DNA of 64,000 nucleotides from Rhizophagus clarus (GCA_015698045.1 BLAL01000302.1:682001-746000); one strand, 5' to 3'. Counted from the stretch's first letter, positions 12,654-28,222 are shown. The notes: generated by a model not told the origin, from the letters alone. A program made the numbers and translations.

Positions 12654-15230
12654 CTAAAATTTGTTATATGAAGAACTATCCCATTTTGTCATAGGAAATC
12701 CTGAACCTTCAATATCATTGATTTCCTGTCTTGAAGTTCCTTCTTGTTTCCTTTTCTTCAGAGAACCATCACTCACTTCAACAATTGCTGGTCGTTTTGT
12801 TGGTATAACTTTCTTCTTTTGGGATAACATCCAATCCCAAAGCTCTATTTCATCAACAAGGTCGTATAATACATCTTCAGTTATATATTCCATATATCGT
12901 TCAGACATTGGACGCCATTTACGAATACCAGTGCTCTTCTTATAAGGATTTAATGAAGATGATGACGAAGAAGAGGATGATTTTTTAGATAATAAAGGTC
13001 TTGAAACTGAAGTTTTTAATAATGAAGACTTGGTAGCTAAAACTTTTTGTTTTGGTCCATTAATCGCAAGATCTAATTCTGGATCCGGTGGCGGAGGATA
13101 TCTAAAATGTGGTCCAAAATTTAAAGTACATGTGCCACCTCTATACATGGATACAGCTGGATAGTATCCGAGGGATCCATCATCCTCAGTTAAATCATCA
13201 TCATTAGTATATTTGTCAATTGTTGGTAAATATGAATATAAATTCTCGAAAGCAATACCCTGACAAACTCCATTTTTATAAACTATTATTTTTGATCCTG
13301 GTAAAATTGGAATTTCTGGTTGTGATTGTATTAGCTTTTGCTCTTTTTGTTGTTGTTGCCACCAATATTTTTTCTCTTTTTTCTTTTCAGGCAATTCTAA
13401 TAACTGATTCATTCGATGTGTTGGTTTAAAGTCTTTATATTCAAAAATTGTATCCCCTTTAAATAAAATCGGTATTCTATGTCTTTTCGGACTTTTTGGT
13501 TGATAACCTGGAATCGCCTTTTTCAATTGCGGTAAACTAATATAAAGACCTAAAACATCCCCCGTTTTAAATGGCTCGCCGTACTGTGTAAGACGGGATT
13601 GGTGTACTTTTTGTCCAGTTAGATCTCTAAAACCGTAACTATACGCATCAGAACCAACTGGAGAATTTCTATTACCTAACGAATCGATAATTGTCGATTA
13701 AAATTAAATATTAAGGATCTTAATATTACCAGTATTACCAAAATTAATTACCTTCTCTACGAGCCCAACCTACTCTTACATGTGCACCATCCTTTCCATC
13801 TATTTTTCCTTCACCACCACGATCAATAAAAACTTCAAAAAACCATTTTCCTTCTTTCACAGGACAATTAGCTCTAGCCATTGAAAACCCAAAATCTGTA
13901 GTGGATGTTAGTTGATCACCACTTATCCATACGGATAAACTTGCGTCTTCCTTAGAAAGACGTAAACCATATGGAGGCAATTCAGAATTGCGATATTGTG
14001 TATATGGGAATAATTTATCTGCTTGACACGGTAAATATTTGAAACCATGTCGAAGATTATTTTGTTCTCCAGATTGACCAAATTCCGTAATTGATGAAGA
14101 ACTTGCTTCCATTAAAGCGATTACGGTGTTTGAACGATTAGATTGGCTGTTAGAAGCTCCCGGTTGTTCTGAAGAAGAACGAAACGGTGTTAATTGGCGT
14201 TTTGAAGATGAGGGATGTGTAATTGTTGATGATGATGCTTCATCTTGAGTTCCAGAATCGTAAATTGCACGAGTACTGTTATTTACTGCTTCTCTCTGAG
14301 TTCTCGCAGGTGTTCTTGAATGCGAAACCTAGATACAAATTTAAGATAAATATATCGTAAATACTTCATATATTATATAAAAAATTATAATTACCCCGAA
14401 ATGGCCAGGTCTGATGTTCCACAAATTTGGATCCACAAGACAAAAATTCGAACTTGCTGAGCGATTATTTTCGTCTTTCGCAACAAAAAGATCTTTTGTT
14501 GAGTATAAGCATGACCCAAGTGTCGCCCACCTTTAAAAAAAAAAAATAAAAATAAAATAAGCAAAAAGTATGTTTTAATTTAAATCATTTAGTACATTAC
14601 CAAGTTGCAGTTCGAGAACGTTCTGTGCACAAAGAAGACCAGTTCTTATCAACGAATGGTCTTAAATGTTCGTTTTTATTAAAATAATATTGGAATATGG
14701 GTAATTTCTTTGCATTTGCTGAAGAATATATAAGATCTCCTTTGTGGGCTTTAGATTCTGTCATATGTTGCTGAAGCATTAAGTTTGCTATAGCACAACC
14801 ACCAATTTCTTTCCATCCTGCTTGAATTCGCTTTTTAATTAAAATATATATAATAATAACATATATATAATGGCTTATAAGAATATAATGGGACTAAAAG
14901 AAGTAAAATACAATTTACCTTAAAGTTCTCACTAGAAGAATTATTACACCATTTACAAGTAAATTTATAGTTGGTGAAAATTGGGATAGTTGTATCAATT
15001 GAAATTTTAGTACATTTCGCGTGAAACCAATTTAAACAATCTATAAAATAAAAAATTTTAAAAGGCTGACCAAAGAAATAATCATTAATCGGAATAATAT
15101 GCTAACCTGAGCATTGGAGAGAAACTTCTGTCAAGTTTCTATCTTTCCCACAGTAACAGTACATGTGCTCCTCATTGAGAGTATGCAAGTTATTCCAGGT
15201 AAGGTTACCTGGGTCATATTGAGTATCCAT
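12654..15230 (-). CDS. ASH2: ASH2/BRE2-like subunit of the COMPASS H3K4 methyltransferase
   Basis: Minus-strand exons 15230-15107, 15040-14919, 14830-14601, 14530-14395, 14328-13752 and 13675-12654 give 736 aa. An N-terminal PHD-like zinc cluster (C25-C27, C40-C43, H48-C51, C70-C73) is followed by the winged-helix-like ASH2 region (GWKEIGGCAIANLMLQQH). A Ser-rich linker leads to a SPRY domain (GLRLSKEDASLSVW ... VRVGWARREGN/RNSPVGSDAYSYGFRD), then a long insert and the end of SPRY (NFGPHFRYPP). Near 655-680 lies MSERYMEYITEDVLYDLVDE, which matches the motif that binds DPY-30/Sdc1. All parts needed for H3K4 methylation by the SET1 complex are present. The frame continues upstream of 15230 but has no ATG there. 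Confidence 0.92.
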
Positions 15231-15696
15231 GCAAAAATTTGTTCGAGTGAGAAATGTCAACAAAAATAAAGTTTTGATAATCACGAAATCACATGATCTT
15301 TTTATTTACTTAGTTTATATCACATTATTTAATTATAAAATTCTAATAAACTTTAGAATAGAAAAACTACATGCAAAGTCAATTATGAGAGTAGATTCGC
15401 AATTTCGCATTATCTAATTAGCAAAAGATTTCAAGAAACGTATTTTGGTAAGAGTGGTATTATTATTCTTAAGTTGTTACTTTTTTGCTCCATCTATAAG
15501 TTTCATATTAAAATATTTATTATGTAAAACTGTAAAGTTACTGCAAAAGGGTAGTCAGTCATAAACAGAAAATCGGTTGATTTGCTGATTTAAAGATGAC
15601 GTTTCATTGTAGATCTAATTTTTTTTTAGTTTTTTTTAGGAAGAAAAAAAAAATTTTTCTCATTTTCCTTTTTGAATAGAGAAAGATAATTACACA
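15231..15696. promoter_or_regulatory. shared upstream region of ASH2 and RPL36
   Basis: Divergent promoter region with long poly-T/poly-A tracts just before the RPL36 start, as is common for fungal ribosomal protein genes. No other element is recognised. Confidence 0.4.
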
Positions 15697-16273
15697 ATGG
15701 CGGATAAACCAGAATCAAATGAAAAAAAACTAAAGTCTGGTATTATTGTTGGCTTAAATAAAGGTCACAAAGTAACAGTTCGTGGGGCAAGACCAAAACC
15801 TTCTCGAAGAAAAGGAGTAAGTTGCTACTAGATCGATACATTTTGTTTTTATGTTAAAGGAGACTTGTGCTTTAGTCAGACAAATGAAAAATGAAAACGA
15901 CGATTCTAATCAGATAATTATTATGTTCTTTTTTTTAAAAAACTTTTTTTAATAAATTATTTATTCAAATTTTCCAATAGGTTCTCTCTCATCGAGTCAA
16001 ATTTGTTCGTGAATTAATACGCGAAGTTGCTGGATACGCACCTTATGAGAAACGTGTAATGGAATTGTTGAAGAATTCCAAAGATAAGCGTGCAAGAAAA
16101 TTAGCAAAGAAGAGAGTAAGTGATCAATTTATTTTGAATTTTTTTTTTTTTTTTTTTTTTTGTTAATAACCTACAATTTATTATTACGTAATTAGCTTGG
16201 TACCTTTGTTAGAGCAAAGAGAAAAGTTGAAGAACTTAGCAACATTATTGCTGAATCTCGCCGTGCTCATTAA
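15697..16273 (+). CDS. RPL36: ribosomal protein eL36
   Basis: Exons 15697-15816, 15981-16115 and 16196-16273 give 110 aa. The protein is very basic and shows the family signature [14 protein letters not shown], then [42 protein letters not shown] and [18 protein letters not shown]. It is a component of the cytosolic 60S subunit. Three exons in phase 0 and a first intron of 164 bases, longer than average, as often seen in ribosomal protein genes. Confidence 0.96.
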
Positions 16274-16525
16274 ATATGAAAAAAAGTAATAGCTAGTTAT
16301 CCCGAATATTATAAAAATGAATATATATATATTACTGAAATAAATAAAATACAAAAACTTCTAAGAAGTATTTAAATTTCTCTGCCTATGAAATATGATG
16401 CGTTGTAATTAATATTAAACAAAATGATTTTGTAATTTGTATATATATGTTGTGTATAATAAATTAAAATAATATCTAAATTAAAAGTATGAATGTCTAA
16501 AAAAACAGTTATTTGATTGGTTTCT

Positions 16526-17131
16526 TCAATAGTGATTCTTTATACTGGTAACGAAATACTCTGGATATTCTTTTGGAATTGGAGGAGAAAGTATTTTTGG
16601 TTGACTTTGCTCAGGTTCAAAATACCAAATTTGTTTACGACCATCTTCGTCTTTAATTCGATTTATTAAAATTTGACCGCTATCATTTTTTGATCTGTAA
16701 AAATGACTATGTAAATGTATGACATATCCTTTATGAGCAATAGGTGAAATGTATCCACCTGGTAAGAAAGTCCATTGTTGATTTGATGCTTCTGTTAATG
16801 GTTTACGATCCCACTGACATAAATACGTTCTGTGAAACGTTCGAATATGACCTTTTTCGATATCCAACACTTTTCCAGAGGCTTTATTAATGATGTACCC
16901 ATTATCGTATTTCCAAAGCTAAGTAATTTATAGTTTAATTAGAAAAGTATTTTTGAATTTTTAAATAAATAAAATATACTTCTAATTTACCTGACTATCC
17001 GCATCGAAACCGAATCTTTGTTTACTTGAAACAATTCTTGCACCAGAATTTACGGAAAGACAATGTGGTTCAAGTACATGATTATTCGTTTGAGATTTTA
17101 TATAAAACCATCCTTCCGGAAAACTGTTCAT
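16526..17131 (-). CDS. beta-trefoil (ricin-B-like) protein, 177 aa
   Basis: Two exons, 17131-16991 and 16918-16526. The sequence has the repeating pattern of beta-trefoil lectin folds: LWKYDNGYIINKASGKVLDIEKG, then QQWTFLPGGYISPIAHKGYVIHL and KQIWYFEPE, that is, three (Q)-x-W-x-(F/Y) motifs at regular spacing. No signal peptide and no enzymatic domain are seen, so it is probably an intracellular carbohydrate- or protein-binding module. The ligand is unknown. The upstream region contains a TTCTAGAAATTC box near 17283 that resembles a heat-shock element with irregular spacing. Confidence 0.72.
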
Positions 17132-18029
17132 TTTTCTTAAAAAAAAAAATTATTTCACGTAGAAAGTGAGAATAAAGGCTACTGAATGCTTGTAATATTT
17201 ATACATATATTAAAATCATGATACAGAAAATATGCAAAAAAGTAATAATTTAATGTAACACATTGTCAAACAAAGAAATATTCTAGAAATTCTAAAATTA
17301 AAACTCCCCGAACATGCAATGCTCACATGTTTACATTACTGAATCATGATGCAATCAAATGTATTTAAGGAAATTGCCAATGATCATCATTTATTTACCA
17401 AGAAATAATACGCCAATTTGTAATCGACGCATAGATCATCAGAAAGTCTATGCGTAAAATGTAATTATGTACATTATAAACACGTTATTCCCTCCATAAT
17501 AAATTATAATAAATCAGTTTATGCTAAAAAGTTATGAATAAAAATATGTATTATAATAATTTTTATACTGTTATGTATTATCCCCAATATCTAAAAAAAA
17601 GCAATAAAAATAAATAATAATATAAATTCAACCATCGCCTAAAAATTTTTCATATCGTTATTATAAATATCTTTAAAAAAAGGAAAGACCAAAATGCATT
17701 TCCTATAATACAATCTACTATCTGCAATATCCTATAAGTTTGAATATTCGATATTTGTTTTTAGTTCATTATTCTATTTGTCATTGATTAAATGACATTA
17801 TATTGTACATTCACAATAAAAAGAATGATTATTATTATATATTTTTTTGCATTTATGCCCATATAAAAATGCGTTCTTTTTTGACCGGTTTTCTTTTCTC
17901 CAAAGCAATTGATTAGCTCGAAAACTTGCGTGTATGTGGTTTTTTTTTTTTTAAAAAAAAGAATATACATGATTTTTGTAAAGATTCTAATATATATAAC
18001 AAACACCAACCTGTCATTAACGAAATCAA
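17132..18029. other. intergenic region, trefoil gene to SRPK
   Basis: About 900 bases of upstream sequence for the trefoil gene and 3' flank of the kinase gene. It contains the TTCTAGAAATTC box and AT-rich tracts. A short inverted pair (GACGCATAGAT / TCTATGCGT, 17427-17457) could form a hairpin. No gene seen. Confidence 0.4.
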
Positions 18030-20651
<2,622 letters not shown>

Positions 20652-20930
20652 TTGAACATGCGCCGGGACCAAATACAAAGTTACGAAAGAGGTTGTTCTC
20701 TCGATTCGGAAAGTATTTTTGGCAATAGACAGTTACAAGATTGGTGATATAACATTCTCTCTCAATTTCACTGATTGTGATATTAAGATTGTGACATTGA
20801 ATGTAAGGTTGAAGCCACATTGTAACTTATAGTAATGTCAAATGTTAATTGGTTCCGTAAGGTTTTCACGTGATGATAAAATGTTAAATTTGAGGAATTA
20901 AGGAAAAAAAAAAAATTACCAGTTGATAAA
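20652..20930. promoter_or_regulatory. shared upstream region of SRPK and eIF3g
   Basis: Divergent upstream region of about 280 bases, which also contains most of the eIF3g 5' leader. No clear motif beyond AT-rich tracts. Confidence 0.35.
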
Positions 20931-22270
20931 ATGTAAGTTAAATATTTTTATACAAGTTATTTAATAGCGTGATAAACGAATTTGCTTTTACTTAATAATA
21001 AATAGGAACGTAACAAAATCAAGCTGGGCTGACGAAGTTGGTGAGGAATTTGGTAAGTAACTTGTTCAAAGGCTAAAAAATTGCTCTATTCAAGAATTCA
21101 CAAAGTTTTGCGTGTTTTTTATTAGATCTTCCCTTTGAAACTTATACTGACGAAAACGGAGTCAAAACAATAATTGAATACAAAACAAATGATGACGGGA
21201 AAAAAGTAAAAGTATGTTCTTTTCTCTACAAAAAATATAGTTACTAACAAAAAGTGACATAAGTATTTATTAATTAGCTTCTATGTATTATCAGGTTACT
21301 AGAAAAATTAAGAAAACCTTGATTACAGAACGTGTCAATAAGGTTGCTGCTGAGAGAAAGGTGTGTTGTTTATAAACATTTGAAAGACAAATACGTGATC
21401 TCATGATTTATCTTATTATTTAGAAATGGGCTAAATTTGGTGATGAACGGGGAAAGAAAGCTGGACCCGATCTTAGTACAACAAGCATTGGGGAACAAAT
21501 CTTTTTAAAATTATCAACTACTGGCAAAGTATGTGAAGTAATATCTTTGATTGATTTGATTCTCAACAATCTACACTTATTTATTTTATCGATTATACTT
21601 ATATAGCTCGCTGAATCAGTCGAAGAAAGCGAGTTAAATAAGAAAAAAGCAGCTTTGATAGGGAAAAAAATTCTTTGTCGTATTTGTAAAGGTGATCATT
21701 TTACAACTAAATGTCCTTATAAAGATACTCTTCAACCCTTGGATGAACTAAATAAAGACTTAGAAGCCACTAAGGAAGCTGGTAAGTTTGATTTGGACTT
21801 GACAAAGTTTTAAATTTAATTTAAAAATTTTTAAAATCTATTAGTTCCAGCTAATGAGCCAATAGCGCCCGAAAGTTCCACGGGAGGAAAGTATATTCCT
21901 CCTGGTATGCGTCCTGGAACCAAGTCGACGACCAGTGACTCGTATAAAGAACGACGAGGTAAGATTTTTTAAATTGATCAATAAAATTTCATAATTTCTT
22001 ATGCTTGATTTGAATCACCTTTTTTTAGACGATGCCACAATTCGTGTTACAAACTTATCTGGTGACACTACTGAAGCTGATATACATGACCTTTTCCGTC
22101 GATTTGGTAATATTTCTCGTGTTTATCTTGCTCGTGATCGAGAGACGAATGTTTGTAAAGGCTTTGCATTTGTAAGTTTTGTTCTCCGTGATGACGCTGC
22201 TAAAGCATTACAGGCCATTAACGGTTACGGTTATGATAACTTGATTTTACGAGTAGAATGGGCCAAGTAA
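20931..22270 (+). CDS. TIF35: translation initiation factor eIF3 subunit g
   Basis: Exons 20931-20932, 21006-21052, 21126-21211, 21295-21360, 21424-21528, 21607-21781, 21845-21958 and 22029-22270 give 278 aa. The start codon is split: AT ends the first exon at a GTAAGT donor and G opens the next, giving MNVTKSSWADEVGEEF, the usual eIF3g start. Then comes the eIF3g N-terminal domain, a CCHC zinc knuckle (CRICKGDHFTTKC) and an RRM (IRVTNLSGDTTEADIHDLFRRFG ... KGFAFVSF). The stop could be TAA at 22268. Alternatively GTAATA at the same place is a donor, an exon starting at 22334 follows, and the protein ends in AKSSS. The factor binds eIF3i and acts in scanning and reinitiation. Confidence 0.92.
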
Positions 22271-22656
22271 TAATTTTTTTTTTTGGTTTGTTCTTCATTT
22301 TTATATTATAATTAAATTTTGTCTTTTTATAGATCTTCTTCCTGACCTTCTGCTTCACTTATTTTTACTTATTTCGTCATTCATTTATGGGTTATAGGAT
22401 TATACGTAAAGTTTTACCTAATAAAAGTTATTTAGTTAATTTAATTTGTCACTTTAATATATAAAATAAATATTTTTGGTGTAACCATTTTATATTATAT
22501 TACATTTAAAAATTACAGAATAAAAAAAAAAAAACAAAAAACAGCTATCACATTCGATTAATTCGACACAATTGTAAAAGAAACCTTCTAATTAAAAAAA
22601 AAAAAATTGTTCATTTTAGAATTTTTTTTTTCCCGCTAATAGTTAACTTAGTTAAC
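22271..22656. other. intergenic region between convergent genes
   Basis: 3' flanks of eIF3g and PER1, with several poly-A and poly-T tracts. It includes the possible last eIF3g exon (from 22334). Nothing else seen. Confidence 0.4.
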
Positions 22657-23622
22657 TTATTTATCAATTTTTTTCCCTTTACTTTCACGAAAACTTTCAA
22701 TTCTCGCGTCTTCCAGTAAGAAATTATACCAAAAAGCAATTAAATAGATAGTGCTAGCATGCCAAAGTGCATGAGCATCTAAAATTCCCCACCATGGGGG
22801 AAAATCAAAAATCTCAAGTGACATCGCGCATAAAATTAAAATGACGCCTAAGATTGGTTTCCAAGCATCATCGGGTCTTTTATACCAGTGTGATATTGAC
22901 CAACTAATCCACAATGTATTATTTAACATTCCAACTATAACATTCGCTAAAATATTATATCCATAATCAAACTTTATAAAATGTAAATATGATACATGTG
23001 CTACATATGCTGATATACATATAATGGCCCATATACTAGTTTGTTGAATATTACGTATTTGGAATATGCGCAAAACCCCATAGAATAAAGAATATAAAAT
23101 TGAAAACCCCGCCGAATAATAATCCAACTTTTCTGTTAAGGGGAAATCTCTCGAATGATAAACAGTCGACCATATCCAGCTATTTATACCAACATAGGCA
23201 TAAAAAATATAAAATTTTTTCATATAATAAGAATCTGGAATATTACGTTGTAAGAGTGGTAGGTAACGATAATGCACATATCCATTTAATATGCTAAACA
23301 TCACACTAGCAGGTTCTTGTATTCCAAATAGACGGTGAAAAGGCCATTTTCCAAAATATTGAAATATTTTTTTGTTCTGAGCTATAGCTTCATTAGTTAT
23401 CTTGTGTATACAATTATATTTACAATTATCTTCACATGTCCAAGAAAAGAATCGTAAGTATAAAGGCAAGATAGGACCTTGTGAACATTCTGTCGAGAAA
23501 CAAGTTTTAACACACGTCTGAAATTCTTCACTTCGATCTCCTGCTGAAGAAAAAACTGGAGGTAAATATAACAAAATAATAGATAAAGAAAAAAGACAAA
23601 TTTTTGATTTTAATGAAATCAT
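22657..23622 (-). CDS. PER1: PER1/PGAP3 family GPI-lipid remodelling hydrolase
   Basis: Single exon, 321 aa. A signal peptide (ICLFSLSIILLYLPPVFSS) is followed by a Cys-rich luminal region (CVKTCFSTECSQG ... CEDNCKYNC) that is conserved in PER1, then seven predicted membrane helices. Catalytic-type residues of the CREST hydrolase superfamily are visible: NSWIWSTVYHSRDF with TEKLDYY, and a C-terminal HALWH pair. In yeast, Per1 removes the unsaturated fatty acid from GPI anchors in the ER. The lack of introns stands out beside the intron-rich neighbours. It is head to head with the Rpr2-type gene, 188 bases apart. Confidence 0.93.
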   Translation of the reverse strand: MISLKSKICLFSLSIILLYLPPVFSSAGDRSEEFQTCVKTCFSTECSQGPILPLYLRFFSWTCEDNCKYNCIHKITNEAIAQNKKIFQYFGKWPFHRLFGIQEPASVMFSILNGYVHYRYLPLLQRNIPDSYYMKKFYIFYAYVGINSWIWSTVYHSRDFPLTEKLDYYSAGFSILYSLFYGVLRIFQIRNIQQTSIWAIICISAYVAHVSYLHFIKFDYGYNILANVIVGMLNNTLWISWSISHWYKRPDDAWKPILGVILILCAMSLEIFDFPPWWGILDAHALWHASTIYLIAFWYNFLLEDARIESFRESKGKKIDK

Positions 23623-23810
23623 TTGTATTTTGCTGTAAACTTGTTATATATAATACTTATTAACAATTTGCTAAAAGATGGACAATAAAATCTGAAAAGG
23701 GAAACGCGGAAGAAATTATGATTTTGAGAAATTCCGAAAACCCATGATCGTTACACAAGATAAAATCTGGCATATCTACATACAAATTTTTTTTTTTTTT
23801 AAAAAAAAAA

Positions 23811-24633
23811 ATGACTTCCCAGGATGCATCAAATCGACTTCAATTTCTTTGGGATGCGTCACATACATTTTTATCAACTGTTCCTAGTCTTTCTGCGTTT
23901 TATATGCAACAATTCAACCAATTTTCTGCTGAAAAGGAATTGAAACTTTCCGAAGCTGTTAAACGAAAATATTGTAATTATTGTGGTAACATTTTTCTTC
24001 CAGGTATAAATAGTCAAGTTAGAATTGAAAAAAACAAAAAAAGAAAAAGAAATAAAAAGAAAAATTCCGATCACAGTTTAGTTGGACAGCCGAAGGGTAA
24101 AAAACTATTCCGTTTTTTTTTTAAACATTTTAATCAAATTAATTTTAATCAATTTGTGTATTGTAGAGTCGAATTTAATTAAGCAAGAGAAGAATTCCCA
24201 AGAAAAAAAAGAAAAAAGACAAGTAATTTATATTTACTCATCGAGTCATAATAATGATCCAAAAAAACAAACGCATACTAAACGTCGACATAAGAATCAC
24301 GTATCTTATGTTTGTAACTCTTGCAACCGTGAAACAAGATTCTCTGGAAGTGTTATGGAAGATACGATTAAACAGAATTCAGATGGCAAACAACAAAAAG
24401 AATATTCTTCTAGCCCCACCACGTCTGTTTCTCAGGATTTCACCTTATATAAAACGAGTTCATCATCAACTCTAGACAAGTTTTCGAACTGTAAAAAGAC
24501 AAAGAAGAAACAAAAGAAAAAGCAACTTCAGCAATTACTGGCCGAGGAAAAAAGAAAAAGTTCTGGTAAAAGAAATGATTTTAATAATTCTTCAGATGGA
24601 TTAAGTTTAAAAAATTTCTTGTCAGAATTATGA
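23811..24633 (+). CDS. RNase P/MRP subunit of the Rpr2/Rpp21/SNM1 family
   Basis: Exons 23811-24096 and 24167-24633 give 250 aa. An N-terminal helical part (RLQFLWDASHTF ... AFYMQQF) precedes a zinc-ribbon with CNYCG (Cys55, Cys58) and, after a basic insert, VCNSCNRETRFSG. This pairing and spacing are those of Rpr2/Rpp21/Snm1. The C-terminal half is low complexity, Lys- and Ser-rich. Family members bind the RNA of RNase P or RNase MRP and act in tRNA 5' processing or rRNA processing. Which of the two complexes it belongs to cannot be decided here. Confidence 0.85.
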
Positions 24634-25479
24634 TATAATTGATTTTTCATCTGTTCCTAAAGTATAAAATAAATAGTTTGAATTATTCATTTGCCTTTAA
24701 TAAAAAGATTATTATTGCTGTATCTTAAACTACCAAATTGCCGAAAAATATTTAGTATAAACTTATGGAAATGTCAAAAAATCGTCGCACAGTGATCAAA
24801 TTTTTTTTTTTAATTTTAAAATTTTTCACTGAAATACAATGTTATTATGTGTAAATTTATGAGTAGAACAAGTTTCTCTTAGGTTAAAAGGCCGTTTTCC
24901 AGATAGTTTTTGAGAAAAAAAGCAAAACATTTTTTTTTGGTCTTAAAAATTCTTTTAACCAAATTTTCAAAAATTTTTAGTGTGGTTGATATTTAATTGC
25001 ATTCATTTTACTTATTTATTATTTAAATTTACTTAAAATTTTTTTAACAAACTATTTTTAACTCTGGCCGAAATTATAATTTTTGGCCAGAATTAAGCGG
25101 CGATATTTAGCAATACTCTAATTTGTGGCCGGAATTATGCATATTTGTAACCATAAAAACAAATCAGTTAATACGGAATCTGTTATGATATTTTGTTTTA
25201 TAAGATGATACAGTAGTATATTATTGGCTACGAACTAGGTTAGTGTACTTTTAACAATTTCCATTGTAGTTAGGGTCAGGAAGATTGTTTGACAGAACGT
25301 TCTATGTAGAAAGTCCTATCTTAGCCTTACATAAGCCTCACAGGTCTTTATATATTTTTCTAAATAAGTCACGTGACCGTTTGACGTTGAATTAATTAAT
25401 TAATTATTTTGGGGTAGTTGCATAATGCATGCGTGGCAAGTTAAAAAAGACAAATCATAATCAATTATGCACGTAATCT

Positions 25480-25521
<42 letters not shown>

Positions 25522-25658
25522 GAACTGTGCCCGGGTCGGATCAGTTTTATTCATTCATACATTTTTCATGCTTTTTAATTTAAGAAAAACTTTTGAACAT
25601 TCTGTTAAAACTTTTTCATATACATTTCCAAATTTACCGCATAAACAAATAATCTAAA
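24634..25658. other. intergenic region with repeat-like GGCCAGAATTA motifs
   Basis: No gene. At 25063-25140 three copies of a GGCC(A/G)GAATTA-like motif occur; the same motif recurs at 50775-50875. A short inverted pair CAGTG/CACTG flanks an A/T tract at about 24791-24835. A long T/A tract at 25484-25520 precedes the MTHFR promoter. Confidence 0.35.
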
Positions 25659-28222
25659 ATGAAAGTTATTAACAAGATTCTTAAAGCTCACGAAGAAGGA
25701 AGACCTTCTTGGTCCTTCGAATACTTTCCTCCAAAAACTCAGCAGGTTTATATGAATTTAAATCTTTACTATTCCATTAACCTAAGTTATATTATGAAAT
25801 CTGCAAAACAATTTAGAATACTTAACAAAAACGCGAAATTATACTCGAATGAGTTTTCTTCATTTTACACAAATTCTAATGTTTATCGAATAAATTATAG
25901 TAAAAGAACTACTTGTTAAGCCGTGGGAGTATATAAATTGACTAAAATATAATAAACACGTCGCTCGCATCTTTTATATGGTTCATAATACTAGGGTGTC
26001 CAAAATCTTTACGATCGTATGGAGCGTATGTATCGTCTTGGACCTGAATTCATCGATGTTACATGGAACGCTGGTGGTACTTCTTCGCAACTTACGAGTG
26101 AAATCGTGGCTACTGCGCAATCTGTATACGGCTTAGAAACAGTTATGCATCTTACATGTACAAACATGCCCAAAGAAAAAATTGATAAAGCACTCAAGGT
26201 AATTAAATTCTTCGTTTTCTCCGTTAATTAACTCTGCATATGCGGCGTTCTCACTTTCGTATATAAAATTATATTATACTTAGGATGCAAAAGAATGTGG
26301 TTGTCAAAATATTCTTGCTCTCAGAGGTGATCCACCTCGTGGTCAAGAACATTGGGAAGCATGTGAAAACGGATTTTCACATGCCATTGACTTGGTTCGT
26401 TATATTCGCCAGCAATATGGAGATTATTTTGGTATTGCCGTTGCTGGATATTGTGAAGGTCATGTTGATAATCCTGATAAAAATGATGATCTTTATCGCC
26501 TCAAAGAAAAGGTTGATGCTGGTGCAGACTTCATCATCACACAAGTGTTCTATGATGTTGATATATTTTTGAATTGGGTCAAAAAATGTCGCGCTATTGG
26601 CATTTCCTGTCCTATTATTCCTGGGATTTTGCCAATTCAAAATTATTCTGGTTTTAACAGAATTATAACTCTTTCAAAAACTATCGTTCCACAATTTGTG
26701 TTGGAAGAATTGGAACCAATTAAGGATGATGATGCGGCTGTTAAGGAATATGGTATTAGGTTGGCTGTTGATATGATCAGAAAGATGTTTGCTGATGGTA
26801 TAAAATGCTATCATTTTTATACCATGAATCTGGAGAGATCAACTCGATTAATTTTAGAAACTCTGGAATTCGTGCCTCCTATAGAAAACGTGAAACCTTT
26901 ACCTTGGTGTCCAGTAAGTGTTAATATGTTTTTTTTAAGTAAATACGTAGTAATTTTTATATAATATCATGCTTAATGGCATTATTGCACGATATTTAGT
27001 CTCTTTCGGCAAAACGCAAGAAAGAAAATGTTCGCCCTATATTTTGGAGAAATCGTACGAAAAGTTATATTGCGCGAACAGAAGCATGGGATGAATTTCC
27101 TAATGGTAGATGGGGTGATTCCCGCTCGCCTGGTAATTAATAAGCAGTTTGTTAATTTTGTTATCTATATTAGATAAATTTATTTATAAAATTTTCAAAT
27201 TTCGATTAGCGTTTGGTGAGCTTGATGGTTACGGAGTTTCTCTTAAACACAGTGTACGTATTAATTTTACATTAGCATTTTGATAAAAATTTCAATAAAA
27301 TTTAATCTTTTTTTTTACATTCTTAAAAAGAAAAAAGAAGCTTTGGCGTTATGGGGATATCCTCAAAAACTTGACGATATATTTGATGTATTTGTTCAAT
27401 ATTGTCGTGGTGAAGTAAATTCTTTACCATGGTCTGATCAACCTCTCGCTCGAGAAAGTAACATTATTAAAGAACAATTAGCACATATTAATTCTTTGGG
27501 GTATTTAACCATCAATTCGCAACCTGCTGTTAATGGAGTTCGTAGCGATCATAAGATTTTTGGCTGGGGCCCAAAAAATGGATATGTTTATCAAAAGGTA
27601 ATATTCTTATTTGTATTCAATTACGCGTTTAATATATTAATTATTCTTGTTATTTATTATTAGGCATATTTAGAAATTTTTATTTCTCCTGCACAACTTG
27701 ATACTCTTATTGCAAGAATCGATCGTGATTCTAATATAACATATTATGCTGTAAATAAACAGGTGATTATTAATAATACAAGGGTTTATTAGCAGTTCAT
27801 TGGATCAAAATTTTAAATTTTATTTTTTAGGGGGATTTAAAAACGAACACCCAAAGTGATGGTCCAAATGCTGTTACTTGGGGAGTTTTTCCTGGAAAAG
27901 AAATAATTCAGCCAACAATTGTTGAAGCAGTAAGCTTTATGGCTTGGAAGGTAATAAAATAATATTTATTTTTTGCAATCTATTATAAATATAATTGCAT
28001 ATTTCGATTAATTTGAAATTTTTACGGTAGGATGAAGCATTCGAATTATGGAATGAATGGGCCAAAATTTATGATGCGGAATCCACATCCACTAAACTGA
28101 TTACAGATATAGCAGATAATTGGTATCTTATTAATATTGTGCATAACGATTTTCATGATAGTGATGGTATATTCAAAATTTTTGAACAAATTTCTGTCAC
28201 GGACTATGAAGCTGATCGTTAA
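25659..28222 (+). CDS. MET13: methylenetetrahydrofolate reductase
   Basis: Nine exons: 25659-25745, 25995-26198, 26284-26913, 27000-27132, 27210-27253, 27331-27597, 27664-27762, 27831-27950 and 28031-28222, 591 aa. The catalytic TIM barrel starts [10 protein letters not shown] and continues with [48 protein letters not shown] and PGILPIQNY. The C-terminal regulatory domain ([13 protein letters not shown]-like, [20 protein letters not shown]) is complete and is the AdoMet-sensing part in eukaryotic enzymes. It reduces 5,10-methylene-THF to 5-methyl-THF for methionine synthesis. The first intron is 249 bases, longer than the rest. Yeast has two paralogues (MET12, MET13); the symbol is by similarity. 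Confidence 0.94.

Noticed and set aside
15231-15284. A hydrophobic N-terminal extension on ASH2 that would look like a signal peptide
   Set aside because: The extension has no ATG and ASH2 is nuclear; the first ATG at 15230 leads straight into the zinc cluster.
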